Source: Christensenella sp. UBA2853
GTDB taxonomy: Bacteria; Bacillota; Clostridia; Christensenellales; Aristaeellaceae
Reading direction: 5' to 3'
DNA: 64,000 bases
Assembly (NCBI GenBank): GCA_002350845.1
Contig: DEFL01000062.1
Location: forward strand, 51,050-115,049
Shown one piece after another: positions 9,753 to 18,632 of the stretch (position 1 is its first letter; each line of letters starts with the position of its first letter). The notes below the pieces were generated by a model. The model saw only the letters and a list, made by a program, of their open reading frames with translations. It was not told where the DNA came from and did no database searches. The translations under genes were made by a program, and so were the position numbers.

Positions 9753-10064
9753 TTATTCAATCTCCGCGTCCGGATCAATCTCGTCCCATGCAGGATTGTC
9801 CGTCCACCCGAACGCGGAATCCTCATCCGGATAGGCCTCATCGTCCAGCGGATAAAAGGGATTCAGTGCCTCCGTAATCTCAAAGTATTCGGCATCTGTC
9901 ATGCGCTCCAGCTTTGCCAGCACACTGCGGGTCAGGGCTTCCAGATCTTCCTCGTCGGGCATCAGATCCTTCTGCATTTCATGCAGCTCATGGATCAGAC
10001 CTTCCCGGCTGCCGGGATCGTAAAGGCAGATCAGGTTCTGTTCTTCAATCGTAAACACAGTCAT
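9753..10064 (-). CDS. Transposon-transfer assisting (TTRAP-like) small acidic protein
   Basis: 103 residues beginning MTVFTIEEQNLICLYD. The segment up to LERMTDAEYFEITE matches the small transposon-transfer assisting protein found before the SNF2 helicase in Tn1549-like elements. The C-terminal third is very acidic (DDEAYPDEDSAFGW, DEIDPDAEIE). It precedes the helicase by 21 nt and is probably cotranscribed. Its function in transfer is by family name only; no catalytic motif is visible. Confidence 0.75.
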   Translation of the reverse strand: MTVFTIEEQNLICLYDPGSREGLIHELHEMQKDLMPDEEDLEALTRSVLAKLERMTDAEYFEITEALNPFYPLDDEAYPDEDSAFGWTDNPAWDEIDPDAEIE

Positions 10065-10076
10065 TGCTATACCTCC

Positions 10077-10211
10077 ATGTTTGATTTACAGAGCCAAATT
10101 GAGGCAGGATGACCTCTTGGTCGTCCTGCCTCAAAATCGGGGAATTGTCTATCGAAGAAGTGTTGATATATAAGGCTTTGGGGAATGCGGGGAAGAGGCT
10201 AAATCAAACAT
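10077..10211. repeat. 11-bp inverted repeat flanking a strong hairpin
   Basis: ATGTTTGATTT at 10077-10087 is perfectly inverted as AAATCAAACAT at 10201-10211. Between them, 10101-10132 forms a 14-bp stem with one G-U pair (GAGGCAGGATGACC, loop TCTT, GGTCGTCCTGCCTC). The block separates the Cys-rich VLP gene from the TTRAP gene. A related hairpin follows the Cys-rich VLP gene of IME1 at 32769-32798. It could be a terminator lacking a long U-tract or a protein-binding site. Confidence 0.55.
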
Positions 10212-10223
10212 TTGACTGCCATC

Positions 10224-10613
10224 TCACGTGTTATGCCGCTGTTCGTACATGCGTGTTCTTGTCTTTTTCCGATTCGCTGTCTCGGCGCAGCCCTTACAGT
10301 ATTTCTGTTTGGCATGCGTTGGAACAAAGGGATTCTGACAGATTTCACAGCGTTTCATGCCGTGAGGAAGGGGGTCCTCATCCTCCTCATCATACCAGAG
10401 TGCATAGGACACCAGGTCATTCAGATTCCACTCCGCGGGAAGCACACAATCCAGAAAATAGTCGCAGTCAATCGCTCCGTCATGGATGCTTTCATAGTTG
10501 GGATTCACCAGATGACACCTTTCATCTGTCAGAAGACAGTTTCCGCGATCATAGTTTGCACACTCACCCCTGGCCAGTGCCTTGATGCTTTTCAAAATCT
10601 GCTTATCAGTCAT
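10224..10613 (-). CDS. Cysteine-rich VLP domain protein
   Basis: 129 residues. The N-terminal half has the conserved block ECANYDRGNC, CHLVNP, HDGAIDCDYFLDCVLP, the signature that names the Cys-rich VLP family of conjugative elements. The C-terminal half has CEICQNPFVP and KQKYCKGC, a probable zinc-binding treble-clef-like module, and a basic tail. Function is unknown; it may bind nucleic acid. A paralogue lies in IME1 (32845-33252). It sits between an HTH protein gene and the TTRAP gene. Confidence 0.85.
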   Translation of the reverse strand: MTDKQILKSIKALARGECANYDRGNCLLTDERCHLVNPNYESIHDGAIDCDYFLDCVLPAEWNLNDLVSYALWYDEEDEDPLPHGMKRCEICQNPFVPTHAKQKYCKGCAETANRKKTRTRMYEQRHNT

Positions 10614-10661
10614 GGAACCTCGTTTCTTCTGCGGGGAACATCCCCGGCAGAGAAAAAGGCA

Positions 10662-11318
10662 TCAGTCATCAGGGCTGATGTCTTCCTCGGTCATGAAGAT
10701 ATTAAAAGCAGCGAGCTCAGGAATAGCATAGGTTTCCGCGTAAGCCTTGGCGTTTTCCAATTCTTTGGGATCGTCATACTCCTCGATCGTGCTCAAAGAA
10801 TAAACCGGATTATCAAGACGGTATACCCGATAAGCATCAAAACGGGGATCCGTCTTTTTCCCAAGCTTCCTGTTCAGGTAATCAGTAAGGCCCAGCACAA
10901 AGAACGCCTCCCGATAGAACCCCATGGTAAAGAACTGATCGATAAAGGTCTCACTGTTGATGCAGGACGCGAGAGAGGCATCCTCCACTGCCTGGCGCAG
11001 CTGTACCAGCCTATCCACCGTGGAATAGAAAAGCAGCAGCGTATGCCCATCATGAAGAGCTTCACGCCCGCATTCTTCATCATCCGCTCCCAGGCACTCA
11101 TCCCAGTAATGATTCAGGATGTCCTCGACAGTTGTGCCTAGAGCATCGGCAATGCCGTAAATCGTCGCAGCCTCGCAGTGATCAATCTGCGCCTTTCCAC
11201 TGAGAATATCCCGAAGAGAGGAATCTGGCACGCCGCTCATCATGCTCAGGTCGGCGCGGGTCATGCACTTCTTATTCATCAGATTCATCAGATACATATT
11301 CTTATCGCTCCATTTCAT
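10662..11318 (-). CDS. XRE-type HTH domain protein with a C-terminal domain of unknown function
   Basis: 218 residues. Residues ~10-70 form an XRE/Cro-like HTH: NKKCMTRADLSMMSGVPDSS, then LRDILSGKAQIDHCEAATIYGIADALGTTVEDIL. The remaining ~140 residues are helical with no motif I recognise. Its start lies inside the end of the preceding gene (17-nt overlap), implying coupling. It probably regulates ICE genes or senses a ligand; the target is unknown. Confidence 0.65.
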   Translation of the reverse strand: MKWSDKNMYLMNLMNKKCMTRADLSMMSGVPDSSLRDILSGKAQIDHCEAATIYGIADALGTTVEDILNHYWDECLGADDEECGREALHDGHTLLLFYSTVDRLVQLRQAVEDASLASCINSETFIDQFFTMGFYREAFFVLGLTDYLNRKLGKKTDPRFDAYRVYRLDNPVYSLSTIEEYDDPKELENAKAYAETYAIPELAAFNIFMTEEDISPDD

Positions 11319-12201
11319 TTCTTTTGATTTTGGGTTTCGCTATCTGCTGCTGTTCAGGCTCCTTCCGGCCCTTCAGCATCGCGTGCTCACGCTGAGCGTC
11401 CTTGTCATAGGCATACAGGTAGAAGTTGTAATCGCCTCTGCGCGGGGTACAGCGCAGGCAGTAGGTGTAATGGGGAGATTCAGCCTTAAAGCCAAAGCTG
11501 TCCTCGCAGGCAAGCCCGTCGCGGCACCCTCTGCTCATACTGGCAAAGTTACGGAGCAGGCCATCCTGCTTCCGAAGTGCGTTCACCACATTCTGAAGCT
11601 CCTCATGGAAGGCGGTGCTCTTCAGTTCCGGCTGGTGATCAAACCAGCTCGTCCAGAACTCACCGCCGCTTTTCCCGAAGTCACCGCGCAGGTGCCCCAC
11701 ACAGCCGCGTTCCAGATCCTGCTCACTGCTGCCGGAATAAAGCCAATCGGTTTTATCCGGTTCGATAGGCCTCCAGGTCAGTTCGCCCTGCAGCTCCTTT
11801 TCTGTTTCACCCAGAATGGCTTCAAAGGCATACAGCGCAGTTCGGGAATACTCACCGTAGGCGTCAGATGCTTTCGCAGGCAGTCCCTGCTGTTCATAGA
11901 AGGAAGAGGAATCAATAGCATCCAGATAACCGGTGATTTCCTCTTTCAGATCAGAAACAAGCTCCGCCATGCTCTCCCGGTTCTCTCCGCCGTAGATCAT
12001 CTCTTCAACGCCCATGTCAGGATCCTCAGAACTGAAGGAAAGCGTCAGCTCCGCCCGGTCTCCCTGCCGGTTGTATTCCAGGGTGGTGTCCGCTGTGTAG
12101 TCATGAGAATAAAATCTCACCTGATGCTCATCCGCTTCCGGCATGGGATTGTCATGCAGACTGTCGCGCCAGGATTCATAATCGTGGGTAGATTCAATCA
12201 T
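11302..12201 (-). CDS. Conserved ICE hypothetical protein with MER tail
   Basis: 299 residues, no signal peptide or membrane segment, acidic overall. I do not recognise a named domain. The Cys-containing stretch RGCRDGLACEDSFGFKAE and a C-terminal YTYCLRCTPRRGDYNFYLYA look like a compact folded module. It ends KIKRNEMER, and the ATG inside that tail codon is close to the start of the next gene. It lies between the YodL protein and the HTH protein in a tight operon (15 nt and -17 nt spacing). Confidence 0.55.
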   Translation of the reverse strand: MIESTHDYESWRDSLHDNPMPEADEHQVRFYSHDYTADTTLEYNRQGDRAELTLSFSSEDPDMGVEEMIYGGENRESMAELVSDLKEEITGYLDAIDSSSFYEQQGLPAKASDAYGEYSRTALYAFEAILGETEKELQGELTWRPIEPDKTDWLYSGSSEQDLERGCVGHLRGDFGKSGGEFWTSWFDHQPELKSTAFHEELQNVVNALRKQDGLLRNFASMSRGCRDGLACEDSFGFKAESPHYTYCLRCTPRRGDYNFYLYAYDKDAQREHAMLKGRKEPEQQQIAKPKIKRNEMER

Positions 12202-12216
12202 GCTGTACCTCCTTGC

Positions 12217-12960
12217 TTATCGCTCAGGATCATTCCGGTGTTTGGGACGGGGCAGATGCTCAGGAGCATCGGAAGCCTTAAGCGTTTTCTCTTCCTTCGG
12301 TCCGTTGTTGATGATCCCGTCGATCATGTTCAGATCGTCTTCCATCGCCATCTCCGCATTGCGAAGCGCGTTTGCCGGCGGAATGAAATCCGGCAGTTTC
12401 TGAAAACCGAAGCTGTCCGTGTAATAGCAGGACAGCCGTCCGTTTTGCTTCAGAGCAATCACATCGCTGACGCTCAGGCTGTGCCCATGGAAGTCTTCGG
12501 GACGATCCAGATTGAACCGGGCGTAAAGGCTTTCAAGAACAGCAGCCTGGTCGCGCACATCCGTTGGAGGAAGAGAGGCTGAATAAACCAGCTCATAGTT
12601 TTCAGGCTTCACGGTCTGATCAACATTCCGTGTATCACAGCCTTCCAGCCAGCAGCACCCGTCTCCAATGCTCAGATACAGGATCGCTTCCTGCTTCGTC
12701 ATGTTCCTGACCGTAATCATCTGCGGATCATCATTGTGAATCACAAGGAAGCCCTCATCCCGAAGGAACTGTTCAGCAGCAGCTTTATCAGGAAAGACCG
12801 TGCTTTCGGCAGCGTCCAGAACCTTGTGGACATCCCTCCGCAGACGTTGTCCATCCCGTCTCAGCTCATCCATGCTGGCGAACCGAAGCAGGTGATAATC
12901 CTGGCCATCCTTCACCTGATAAATCGCATAACTGTTATCTTGCAAAATCGTCACCTCCAT
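12217..12960 (-). CDS. YodL-domain protein
   Basis: 247 residues. Residues ~95-195 contain NYELVYSASLP, YARFNLDRPEDFHGHSLSVS, DVIALKQNG and YYTDSFGFQKLPDF, the signature of the YodL domain common in Clostridial conjugative elements. The N-terminus (SYAIYQVKDGQDYHLLRFAS) resembles the same fold's opening strand. Function unknown. Its C-terminus, PKHRNDPER, is one of the shared tails. It precedes the 299-residue protein by 15 nt, and a palindromic spacer separates it from the secreted protein gene upstream. Confidence 0.75.
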   Translation of the reverse strand: MEVTILQDNSYAIYQVKDGQDYHLLRFASMDELRRDGQRLRRDVHKVLDAAESTVFPDKAAAEQFLRDEGFLVIHNDDPQMITVRNMTKQEAILYLSIGDGCCWLEGCDTRNVDQTVKPENYELVYSASLPPTDVRDQAAVLESLYARFNLDRPEDFHGHSLSVSDVIALKQNGRLSCYYTDSFGFQKLPDFIPPANALRNAEMAMEDDLNMIDGIINNGPKEEKTLKASDAPEHLPRPKHRNDPER

Positions 12961-13006
12961 AAGAGATCAGGCTGGACGCCAATCACAGCATCCAGCCTGT
13001 AAGGGG

Positions 13007-13927
13007 TTATTCCGTCAGCACCATGCCGCTGGTCTTGGTTCCATCTGAAAGCACCAGTGCGTATTTGATCTTCCCATTTTCAGCCGACTGCCTGCAGATG
13101 CGCAGACCGTACAGCTCCACCGATGTGCCCCGGGAAAGGGTCAGCTCAAACTCGGAATCATTCCAGTAGCGGCTACGGTTGCTGTCGTAATAGTCCAACT
13201 GCCAGGAGCCATTCCATTCCACCTCGCGTCCGCTTTCCAGCGTGGATCTGCCGGTCACAGAGCCATCCTCATGGAACACGATCCGGCTGGCGTCAATCGA
13301 GGTACCGGCATACAGCTTCCAGCTGCCCACAATGGCTTTCTCCGCTTCCCGCAGGGTGGTGACGGTGCCAGAAAGACATTCGGTCGGTACAAAGCCCCGG
13401 AAGAGGACATCTTTTTCCGTGCCCTCAATGTATGTCCAGGTGCCCATGGTGCCGAGGCAGGTTACTTTGGTGTTTTCGGTCAACTTCGCCAGCGGGGTTT
13501 TGCTGACCAGCGGATCATCCGTGACCTCCACATCATAGTTGACCACGGCAGCCGCGCGTTTCAGGTTCAGATCAGGCACGGTGACATCTTTGGGCAGCGC
13601 GTTGATGTAGATATAGCCGATACGGTTCTGCTTATCGGAAATATCATATTGCACGAGGATCCAGTCGTCCTCCGCGCCGAAAACCTGAATCCAGCCATTG
13701 GTGCTCACTCGGGCACGGCCCTTCGCGCCGCGGATACTCTTCTTGGTCGGAGCGGAGAACACGGCGTAGGTCTGATTGCCCGTAAAGGGAATCACCTCGG
13801 CAGACAGCGTGCCCTCGGGGATCTCCGGCACATTGGTGGTATCCATGGTGATAACCGTTCCGTTATCCGCCATGGCCGTCCCGCACAGCAGCATCAGAAT
13901 CAGGAAGAGCGATACAAACCTTTTCAT
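13007..13927 (-). CDS. Secreted SH3-like protein of the ICE
   Basis: 306 residues with a signal peptide (MKRFVSLFLILMLLCGTAMA). Residues ~45-115 (YAVFSAPTKKSIRGAKGRAR, WIQVFGAEDDWILVQYD, RIGYIYI) look like an SH3b-type wall-binding domain, followed by a second similar segment (~130-190). The C-terminal third (IVGSWKLYAGTSIDASRIVF, EVEWNGSWQLDYYD) resembles a small beta-barrel. It probably acts at the cell wall in the conjugation apparatus. It directly follows topB (stop and start adjacent). Confidence 0.6.
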   Translation of the reverse strand: MKRFVSLFLILMLLCGTAMADNGTVITMDTTNVPEIPEGTLSAEVIPFTGNQTYAVFSAPTKKSIRGAKGRARVSTNGWIQVFGAEDDWILVQYDISDKQNRIGYIYINALPKDVTVPDLNLKRAAAVVNYDVEVTDDPLVSKTPLAKLTENTKVTCLGTMGTWTYIEGTEKDVLFRGFVPTECLSGTVTTLREAEKAIVGSWKLYAGTSIDASRIVFHEDGSVTGRSTLESGREVEWNGSWQLDYYDSNRSRYWNDSEFELTLSRGTSVELYGLRICRQSAENGKIKYALVLSDGTKTSGMVLTE

Positions 13928-16036
13928 CTATTTCCCTCCTTGTTTGTCAAAGGTCGGACGGAGAAAGGGTTTCCCGTCCTTGTAATCCAGGTGCAGTGTT
14001 GCCTCATAACGGATATGCGACTTGGCTGACAGCAGCCCGGTCTTATGAACAGAGCCCTTTTCCACCAGTGCCTTTACATCACTGGAGGTCAGCGGATGCT
14101 CCGCGCCGGTCAGAATGCCGCCTGTCTTCCAGAGCGCAAAGCCGCAGATCCGGTTTTCACACATAAAGCCCTTGGGCCGGTCCGTAATGGCTGCGCCGCA
14201 CTTCGGGCATTTGCAGATCACCTGTCGCATGGGCTGGAAGAGCTGATCCGCGTTCTCTGCACGAGTGGTATCCCTGGTCAGATCACGGACAAAGGCGCAG
14301 ACATCCTCCATAAAGGCTTCCGGCTTTTCTTCGCCCTTTTCAATCCGTTTCAGGCGCTGCTCCCACTCAGCTGTCAGCTGAGCAGACATCAGCTTTTCCG
14401 GGAGCACAGACGCCAGGGCTTTTCCCTTGGCTGTCGGTGTCAGGATTCGCTTTCTCCGGTCACCGGTGCGCTCAACCAGCTTGGTTTCCAGCAGCTTTTC
14501 GAGGATCGCGGCACGGGTAGCAGGTGTACCGATGCCCTTGTGCTCCGCGTCATCGGGCATATCGTCAGCGCCGGCTGTCTCCATGGCGTGCAGAATGGTG
14601 TCCTCGGTATGATGCGCAGGCGGGGTCGTCTTGCCTTCAGCCAGCTCAGCCCGGGGCAGTGCGATTTCATCGCCCTCCTTCAGGTCATCCGGAAGCGAAG
14701 CCGTTTTCTCATCGTCCTCTTCCGGAGCCCGACCGCCGATGCTTCCGCGGAAGGCCTGCCAGATCCGCTGCCAGCCCATCTGCAGGATTTTCTTTCCCTT
14801 GAGCTTGAACTCACGCCCTGCACAGGCGACAGTAACGGTTGTTTCGTCAACCACAAACGGCTCATCCATGGCGCAGAGGAGCCGTGTGCTGACCAGCGTC
14901 AGCAGATCCCGCACGCCAGTGGCCAGTGAATTGATCACCTGTTCCTGACCCGGCATGGAATCCGTAGGGATAATGGCATGGTGATCGCTTACCTTTTTGT
15001 CATTCACCACGGTCTCCGCGTGACCGCCCAGCTCCAGTCCGGCAGCGAAAGGAAGCGTGCCGCTGACCCGGGAGGCCAGCTCCGGCATTTTCTCTTTCAT
15101 GTCATGGGTCAGGAACCGGCTGTCTGTTCGAGGATAGGTCAGCAGTTTTTTCTCATAGAGAGCCTGCGCGTATTCCAGCGTCTGCTGGGCGGTATAGCCG
15201 AAAATGCGGTTGGCATCTCTCTGGAGCGTAGTCAGGTCATAGAGCAGCGGAGGATTCTCTTTCTTTTCCTTGTGCTCAACCTGCCTGACCACAGCGCTGT
15301 CCCTGTTGCAGGCCTCCGTCAGGCTGCGGGCCTCGCTCAGATCATGAATGCGCTCGGAATGCCCGATCAGGCCGTTGCCCAGATCCAGCTTGACAGTGTA
15401 GAAGGTCTCCGGCTCAAAATGCTCGATGGCGTCCTCACGCTCACTGAGCATTGCCAGGGTCGGCGTCATGACCCGCCCGATGGGCAGCGTAGACCCATAC
15501 AGGAGCGAATACAGCCGTGTGGCGTTCATCCCGATGAGCCAGTCAGCCTGTGCCCGGCACAGGGCTGCCTGATAGAGATTGTCATAGGCGGACTGGTTCT
15601 TCATAACATGGATGCCTTCCCGGATCGCGCTTTCTTCCATGGAGGAAATCCATAAGCGCCGAACCGGCTTCCGGCAGCCTGCCTTTTCGTAGACCAGACG
15701 GAAGATCAGCTCACCCTCGCGTCCTGCGTCTGTCGCACAGATGATCCCATTCACCTTGTCATCGTTCATCAGGGAGCAGACAATGTTGAACTGCTTCGCG
15801 CCGTCAGCGGATACGTTGTATTTCCACTTATCCGGGATAATGGGCAGATCCTTATAGCGCCAGGTGGCATAATCCTTGTTGTAGTCCTCAGGCATGGCCA
15901 GCTCGACCAGATGTCCCAGGCACCAGGTGACCATGAAGCCATGGCCTTCCATGTAGCCGTTCTTTGATTCCGTCGCGCCGATTGCGGCAGCGATGGCTTT
16001 TCCAACACTCGGCTTTTCAGCAATGAATAATTCCAT
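13928..16036 (-). CDS. topB: DNA topoisomerase III (type IA)
   Basis: About 702 residues. The TOPRIM N-terminus MELFIAEKPSVGKAIAA and ICATDAGREGELIF supply the Mg-binding acidic residues. IGRVMTPTLAML is the type IA signature, and the catalytic Tyr lies in LTYPRTDSRFL near residue 299. A C-terminal zinc finger is present (CKCPKCGAAI, CENRICGFALW). The start chosen is the ATG at 16036, 5 nt after GGAGG; an ATG at 16048 overlaps that site. ICE-borne TopB enzymes resolve supercoils or decatenate transfer intermediates. Confidence 0.92.
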   Translation of the reverse strand: MELFIAEKPSVGKAIAAAIGATESKNGYMEGHGFMVTWCLGHLVELAMPEDYNKDYATWRYKDLPIIPDKWKYNVSADGAKQFNIVCSLMNDDKVNGIICATDAGREGELIFRLVYEKAGCRKPVRRLWISSMEESAIREGIHVMKNQSAYDNLYQAALCRAQADWLIGMNATRLYSLLYGSTLPIGRVMTPTLAMLSEREDAIEHFEPETFYTVKLDLGNGLIGHSERIHDLSEARSLTEACNRDSAVVRQVEHKEKKENPPLLYDLTTLQRDANRIFGYTAQQTLEYAQALYEKKLLTYPRTDSRFLTHDMKEKMPELASRVSGTLPFAAGLELGGHAETVVNDKKVSDHHAIIPTDSMPGQEQVINSLATGVRDLLTLVSTRLLCAMDEPFVVDETTVTVACAGREFKLKGKKILQMGWQRIWQAFRGSIGGRAPEEDDEKTASLPDDLKEGDEIALPRAELAEGKTTPPAHHTEDTILHAMETAGADDMPDDAEHKGIGTPATRAAILEKLLETKLVERTGDRRKRILTPTAKGKALASVLPEKLMSAQLTAEWEQRLKRIEKGEEKPEAFMEDVCAFVRDLTRDTTRAENADQLFQPMRQVICKCPKCGAAITDRPKGFMCENRICGFALWKTGGILTGAEHPLTSSDVKALVEKGSVHKTGLLSAKSHIRYEATLHLDYKDGKPFLRPTFDKQGGK

Positions 16037-16088
16037 GTTTCCCTCCATGCAAACGGCCCTGCAGGTTCAGTCCGCAGGGCTCGTGTTA

Positions 16089-17546
16089 TTACTCCTGATT
16101 CGGTTCTTCCTCGTCCGATTCGTCGTCATCATCATCCAGAACAAAGTCATTGTCAGCGCGGTTCTTACCGCCCTTGCCCTTGTTCTTCAGCATGAAGATC
16201 GCACCACCGCCGCCCAGCAGCACGATGGCCGCCAGCGCGATGATCGCTGTCATCTGATCTGGCTTTTTCTCCGGTTCAGGCTCAGTGACCACCGGCGTCG
16301 GCGCGGGAACCGCAGTCGGTTCAGGCGTAACGTAGATGATTTCCGGCGTAGGCGTCGGAACCTCTTCCTTCTCCTCGTCGGACATCAGGGCCAGCAGATC
16401 CCGCTCGTCCACCAGGTTCAGGAAGTAGGTCTCATACATCTCTGCTTCCTCGTCAATCGGTTTGTCATAGTCAATGACGAGGTAGAAGGTGTTGCCGGCC
16501 TTGGACTGAAGGGTGATGAACTGCTTGTTGGTGGCCGCGCTGTACAGCACATCCAGCGTATGGGAATTGCCATCCGCCTGATACGGCATGCCCGGCCCGA
16601 TGGTAATGTACTCAGTCTGGATGATGGGCTCCGGTGTCGGCGCGACGGTGGGTTCCGCCGTGGGCTCCGCGGTTGGTGCCTGGGTGGGCTCCATCCAGTC
16701 CTCGTCGGATACATAGATCAGAGAGCTGCCCAGACCGTGCGGCTTCTCCGTGGCAGTCGGAACAACCACAGCAGTGGGCGTTGGATCGGGTTCGGGTTCC
16801 GCAGAGGCCGGAGCATCTGTAGCAGAAGCACCGCTGCCCGGCTTCTTGCTGGGCTTCGGTGTCGCGGTCGGTTCCGGAGTCGGGTCAACCGGCTTCACAT
16901 AGTCCGGATTGTCCAGTGTGATCGGATCGGAGAAGTTTCCGGCAAAGTCGAAGGCGCGGACAGCCAGCTTTTCAAACTTGTTCATGTTGTCATCCAGCTC
17001 AACGTCCAGCTTATTGCCTTCCACGGTCGTAAACAGCATGCTGTTGATCTGAACACCGGCAATCCCGGAAAGCTCGTCCCGCACATCAATGTGCAGGACA
17101 GAGTTTGCAATGTTCGCGCTCACCAGTGGAGCGGCCAGATCAATGGTGCTGACCTGCGCCGTTTCATCAAACGTCCGGTCGTAGGGATCGGTCACTCGCA
17201 GCATGAAGGTGCCGTTCTCATGAACAGTGATTTCTGCTTTGCCCTGGTCGAACAGATCCTCGCAGTCCGTCCAGGCACCGCCGTTCATGCGGTACTCAAT
17301 CTTCTGCCAGCCGATGCTTCCCTTGTCGGTCACCGTCGCCTTGATTTCAGCGCCGTTATTGTTTGTCCAGCCGCCGGGCGCGATCAGCACAATCCGGTAC
17401 GGATTGCCGGGCAGTACCGGCGCTTCCGTTTCGGCTGCCGCGGGATCACTCACGGTTTCCGCCATGCCGGGGCAGATACCCACCAGCATGGAAGCGATCA
17501 GGAGCAGCAGAATCAGCCGCAGCCCGCGCTTATGCGTTCTCATCAT
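16089..17546 (-). CDS. CD1107/DUF4366-family surface-anchored mobile element protein
   Basis: About 485 residues. A signal peptide (LRLILLLLIASMLVGICPGMA) is followed by beta-rich extracellular domains (~45-215), Pro/Thr/Glu-rich stretches (PTPEPTATPKPS, APTAEPTAEPTVAPTPEP), the DUF4366 region (TEYITIGPGMPYQADGNS to LVDERDLLALMSDEE), a transmembrane helix (MTAIIALAAIVLLGGGGAIF) and an acidic cytoplasmic tail. The start is an ATG 9 nt after AAGGAGG. It overlaps the DUF4315 gene. It probably forms part of the cell-wall-spanning transfer complex. Confidence 0.8.
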   Translation of the reverse strand: MMRTHKRGLRLILLLLIASMLVGICPGMAETVSDPAAAETEAPVLPGNPYRIVLIAPGGWTNNNGAEIKATVTDKGSIGWQKIEYRMNGGAWTDCEDLFDQGKAEITVHENGTFMLRVTDPYDRTFDETAQVSTIDLAAPLVSANIANSVLHIDVRDELSGIAGVQINSMLFTTVEGNKLDVELDDNMNKFEKLAVRAFDFAGNFSDPITLDNPDYVKPVDPTPEPTATPKPSKKPGSGASATDAPASAEPEPDPTPTAVVVPTATEKPHGLGSSLIYVSDEDWMEPTQAPTAEPTAEPTVAPTPEPIIQTEYITIGPGMPYQADGNSHTLDVLYSAATNKQFITLQSKAGNTFYLVIDYDKPIDEEAEMYETYFLNLVDERDLLALMSDEEKEEVPTPTPEIIYVTPEPTAVPAPTPVVTEPEPEKKPDQMTAIIALAAIVLLGGGGAIFMLKNKGKGGKNRADNDFVLDDDDDESDEEEPNQE

Positions 17547-17844
17547 CAATGGATTCCTCCTTTTCAGCGGGCTGCCTGCCCGCGTCCTTCACACTTTGGG
17601 GAAGCTCCGGCACGGGTTTGGTTTTGTCGCCGTACAGCTTCTTCATGATCTCAGCCAGCTGCTCAGGCGTAACGTTGTACTGCGCCGCCGTTGCGTTGAT
17701 CGCCGAGGCATCCGCCTGCTGAACAAGCTTCCGGATCTCTTCCACCTCTTCCCGAAGGTCGACAAGCTCCTTTTCCTTTTTCTTCAGCAGCGCGTGCAGC
17801 TTCAGCCGGTCCGTGGGATACCTTTTCTGTTTCTTTTCGGTCAT
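17530..17844 (-). CDS. DUF4315-family coiled-coil protein
   Basis: About 104 residues. It contains KLHALLKKKEKELVDLREEV, a coiled coil, followed by ATAAQYNVTPEQLAEIMKKL, the DUF4315 signature. The ATG at 17844 is preceded by GAGGTG; a longer frame from a TTG at 17862 overlaps the NlpC/P60 stop and is less likely. Genes overlap on both sides, so translation is coupled with the NlpC/P60 and DUF4366 genes. Function unknown; always part of the transfer operon. Confidence 0.8.
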   Translation of the reverse strand: MTEKKQKRYPTDRLKLHALLKKKEKELVDLREEVEEIRKLVQQADASAINATAAQYNVTPEQLAEIMKKLYGDKTKPVPELPQSVKDAGRQPAEKEESIDDENA

Positions 17845-17854
17845 ACTCTTCACC

Positions 17855-18562
17855 TCAGTCAATCGGCAGCCGGCCGAAAGCGTAAATCTTCTTTGCCCAC
17901 TGCGCGTTTTTCAGATCCGCAAAGCCGATGGGATCCCCGGCATGGATCATCATATTGTTGCCCACGTAGATCCCCACATGGGTAATTCCCTTGACATCGG
18001 ATCCCATGGTCTTTTCAAAGAACACCAGATCACCGGGCCGTGCTTCCTCACGGGGAATATCCGTACACAGGGAATACAGCCCCTGCGCTCCCAGACGCCT
18101 GGTTTTATACACGCCGGACTGGTTGAGTACCCAGCAGACAAACCCGGAGCAGTCAAAGCTGGTTTCCGGATTGGAGCCGCCGTACACATAAGGGTATCCA
18201 ATATACTTTTCTGCTTCGACCATCATATCCAGAAAGTTTGGATCAAGGATCAGAAGCATTTCCGGGATCGTGTACTTGACCAGCTTGTTTTTGGACTTTA
18301 CGCCGTTGACCTTGACGTTCGTCTTCCCAGCGGACGTAATCACCGGCACCTCCATGTCTTCGTCGCCCATGAAGTAGATGGGATCGTCCAGGATGACAAA
18401 GGCATTCTCATCCCACTCAATATCCTCGATCTCGATGAAGGGCTCATCCTCCGCGACAACTGCCCGTGACGGCAGGAAGGCCGACATCAGGATCAGAGCG
18501 ATGATGACTGCCAGCACCTGCCTGGCGGTAAAAGCGGACTGCTTTTCATACATGCGAATCAT
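17855..18562 (-). CDS. NlpC/P60 cell-wall hydrolase, shorter paralogue
   Basis: About 235 residues from the ATG at 18562 (GGAG 9 nt upstream). A signal-anchor (VLAVIIALILMSAFL) leads to a C-terminal NlpC/P60 domain with catalytic Cys in TSFDCSGFV, His in GITHVGIYVG and a further His in MMIHAG. It would cleave peptidoglycan stem peptides to let the transfer apparatus cross the wall. Its catalytic half is closely similar to that of the next upstream gene, so the pair arose by duplication. Confidence 0.85.
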   Translation of the reverse strand: MIRMYEKQSAFTARQVLAVIIALILMSAFLPSRAVVAEDEPFIEIEDIEWDENAFVILDDPIYFMGDEDMEVPVITSAGKTNVKVNGVKSKNKLVKYTIPEMLLILDPNFLDMMVEAEKYIGYPYVYGGSNPETSFDCSGFVCWVLNQSGVYKTRRLGAQGLYSLCTDIPREEARPGDLVFFEKTMGSDVKGITHVGIYVGNNMMIHAGDPIGFADLKNAQWAKKIYAFGRLPID

Positions 18563-18632
18563 TTTCTGCATCTCCTTTATTGTTTTCAGTATGGAAAGCG
18601 GAGCCCTGACGCTGCAGGACTCCGCTCCGGGA

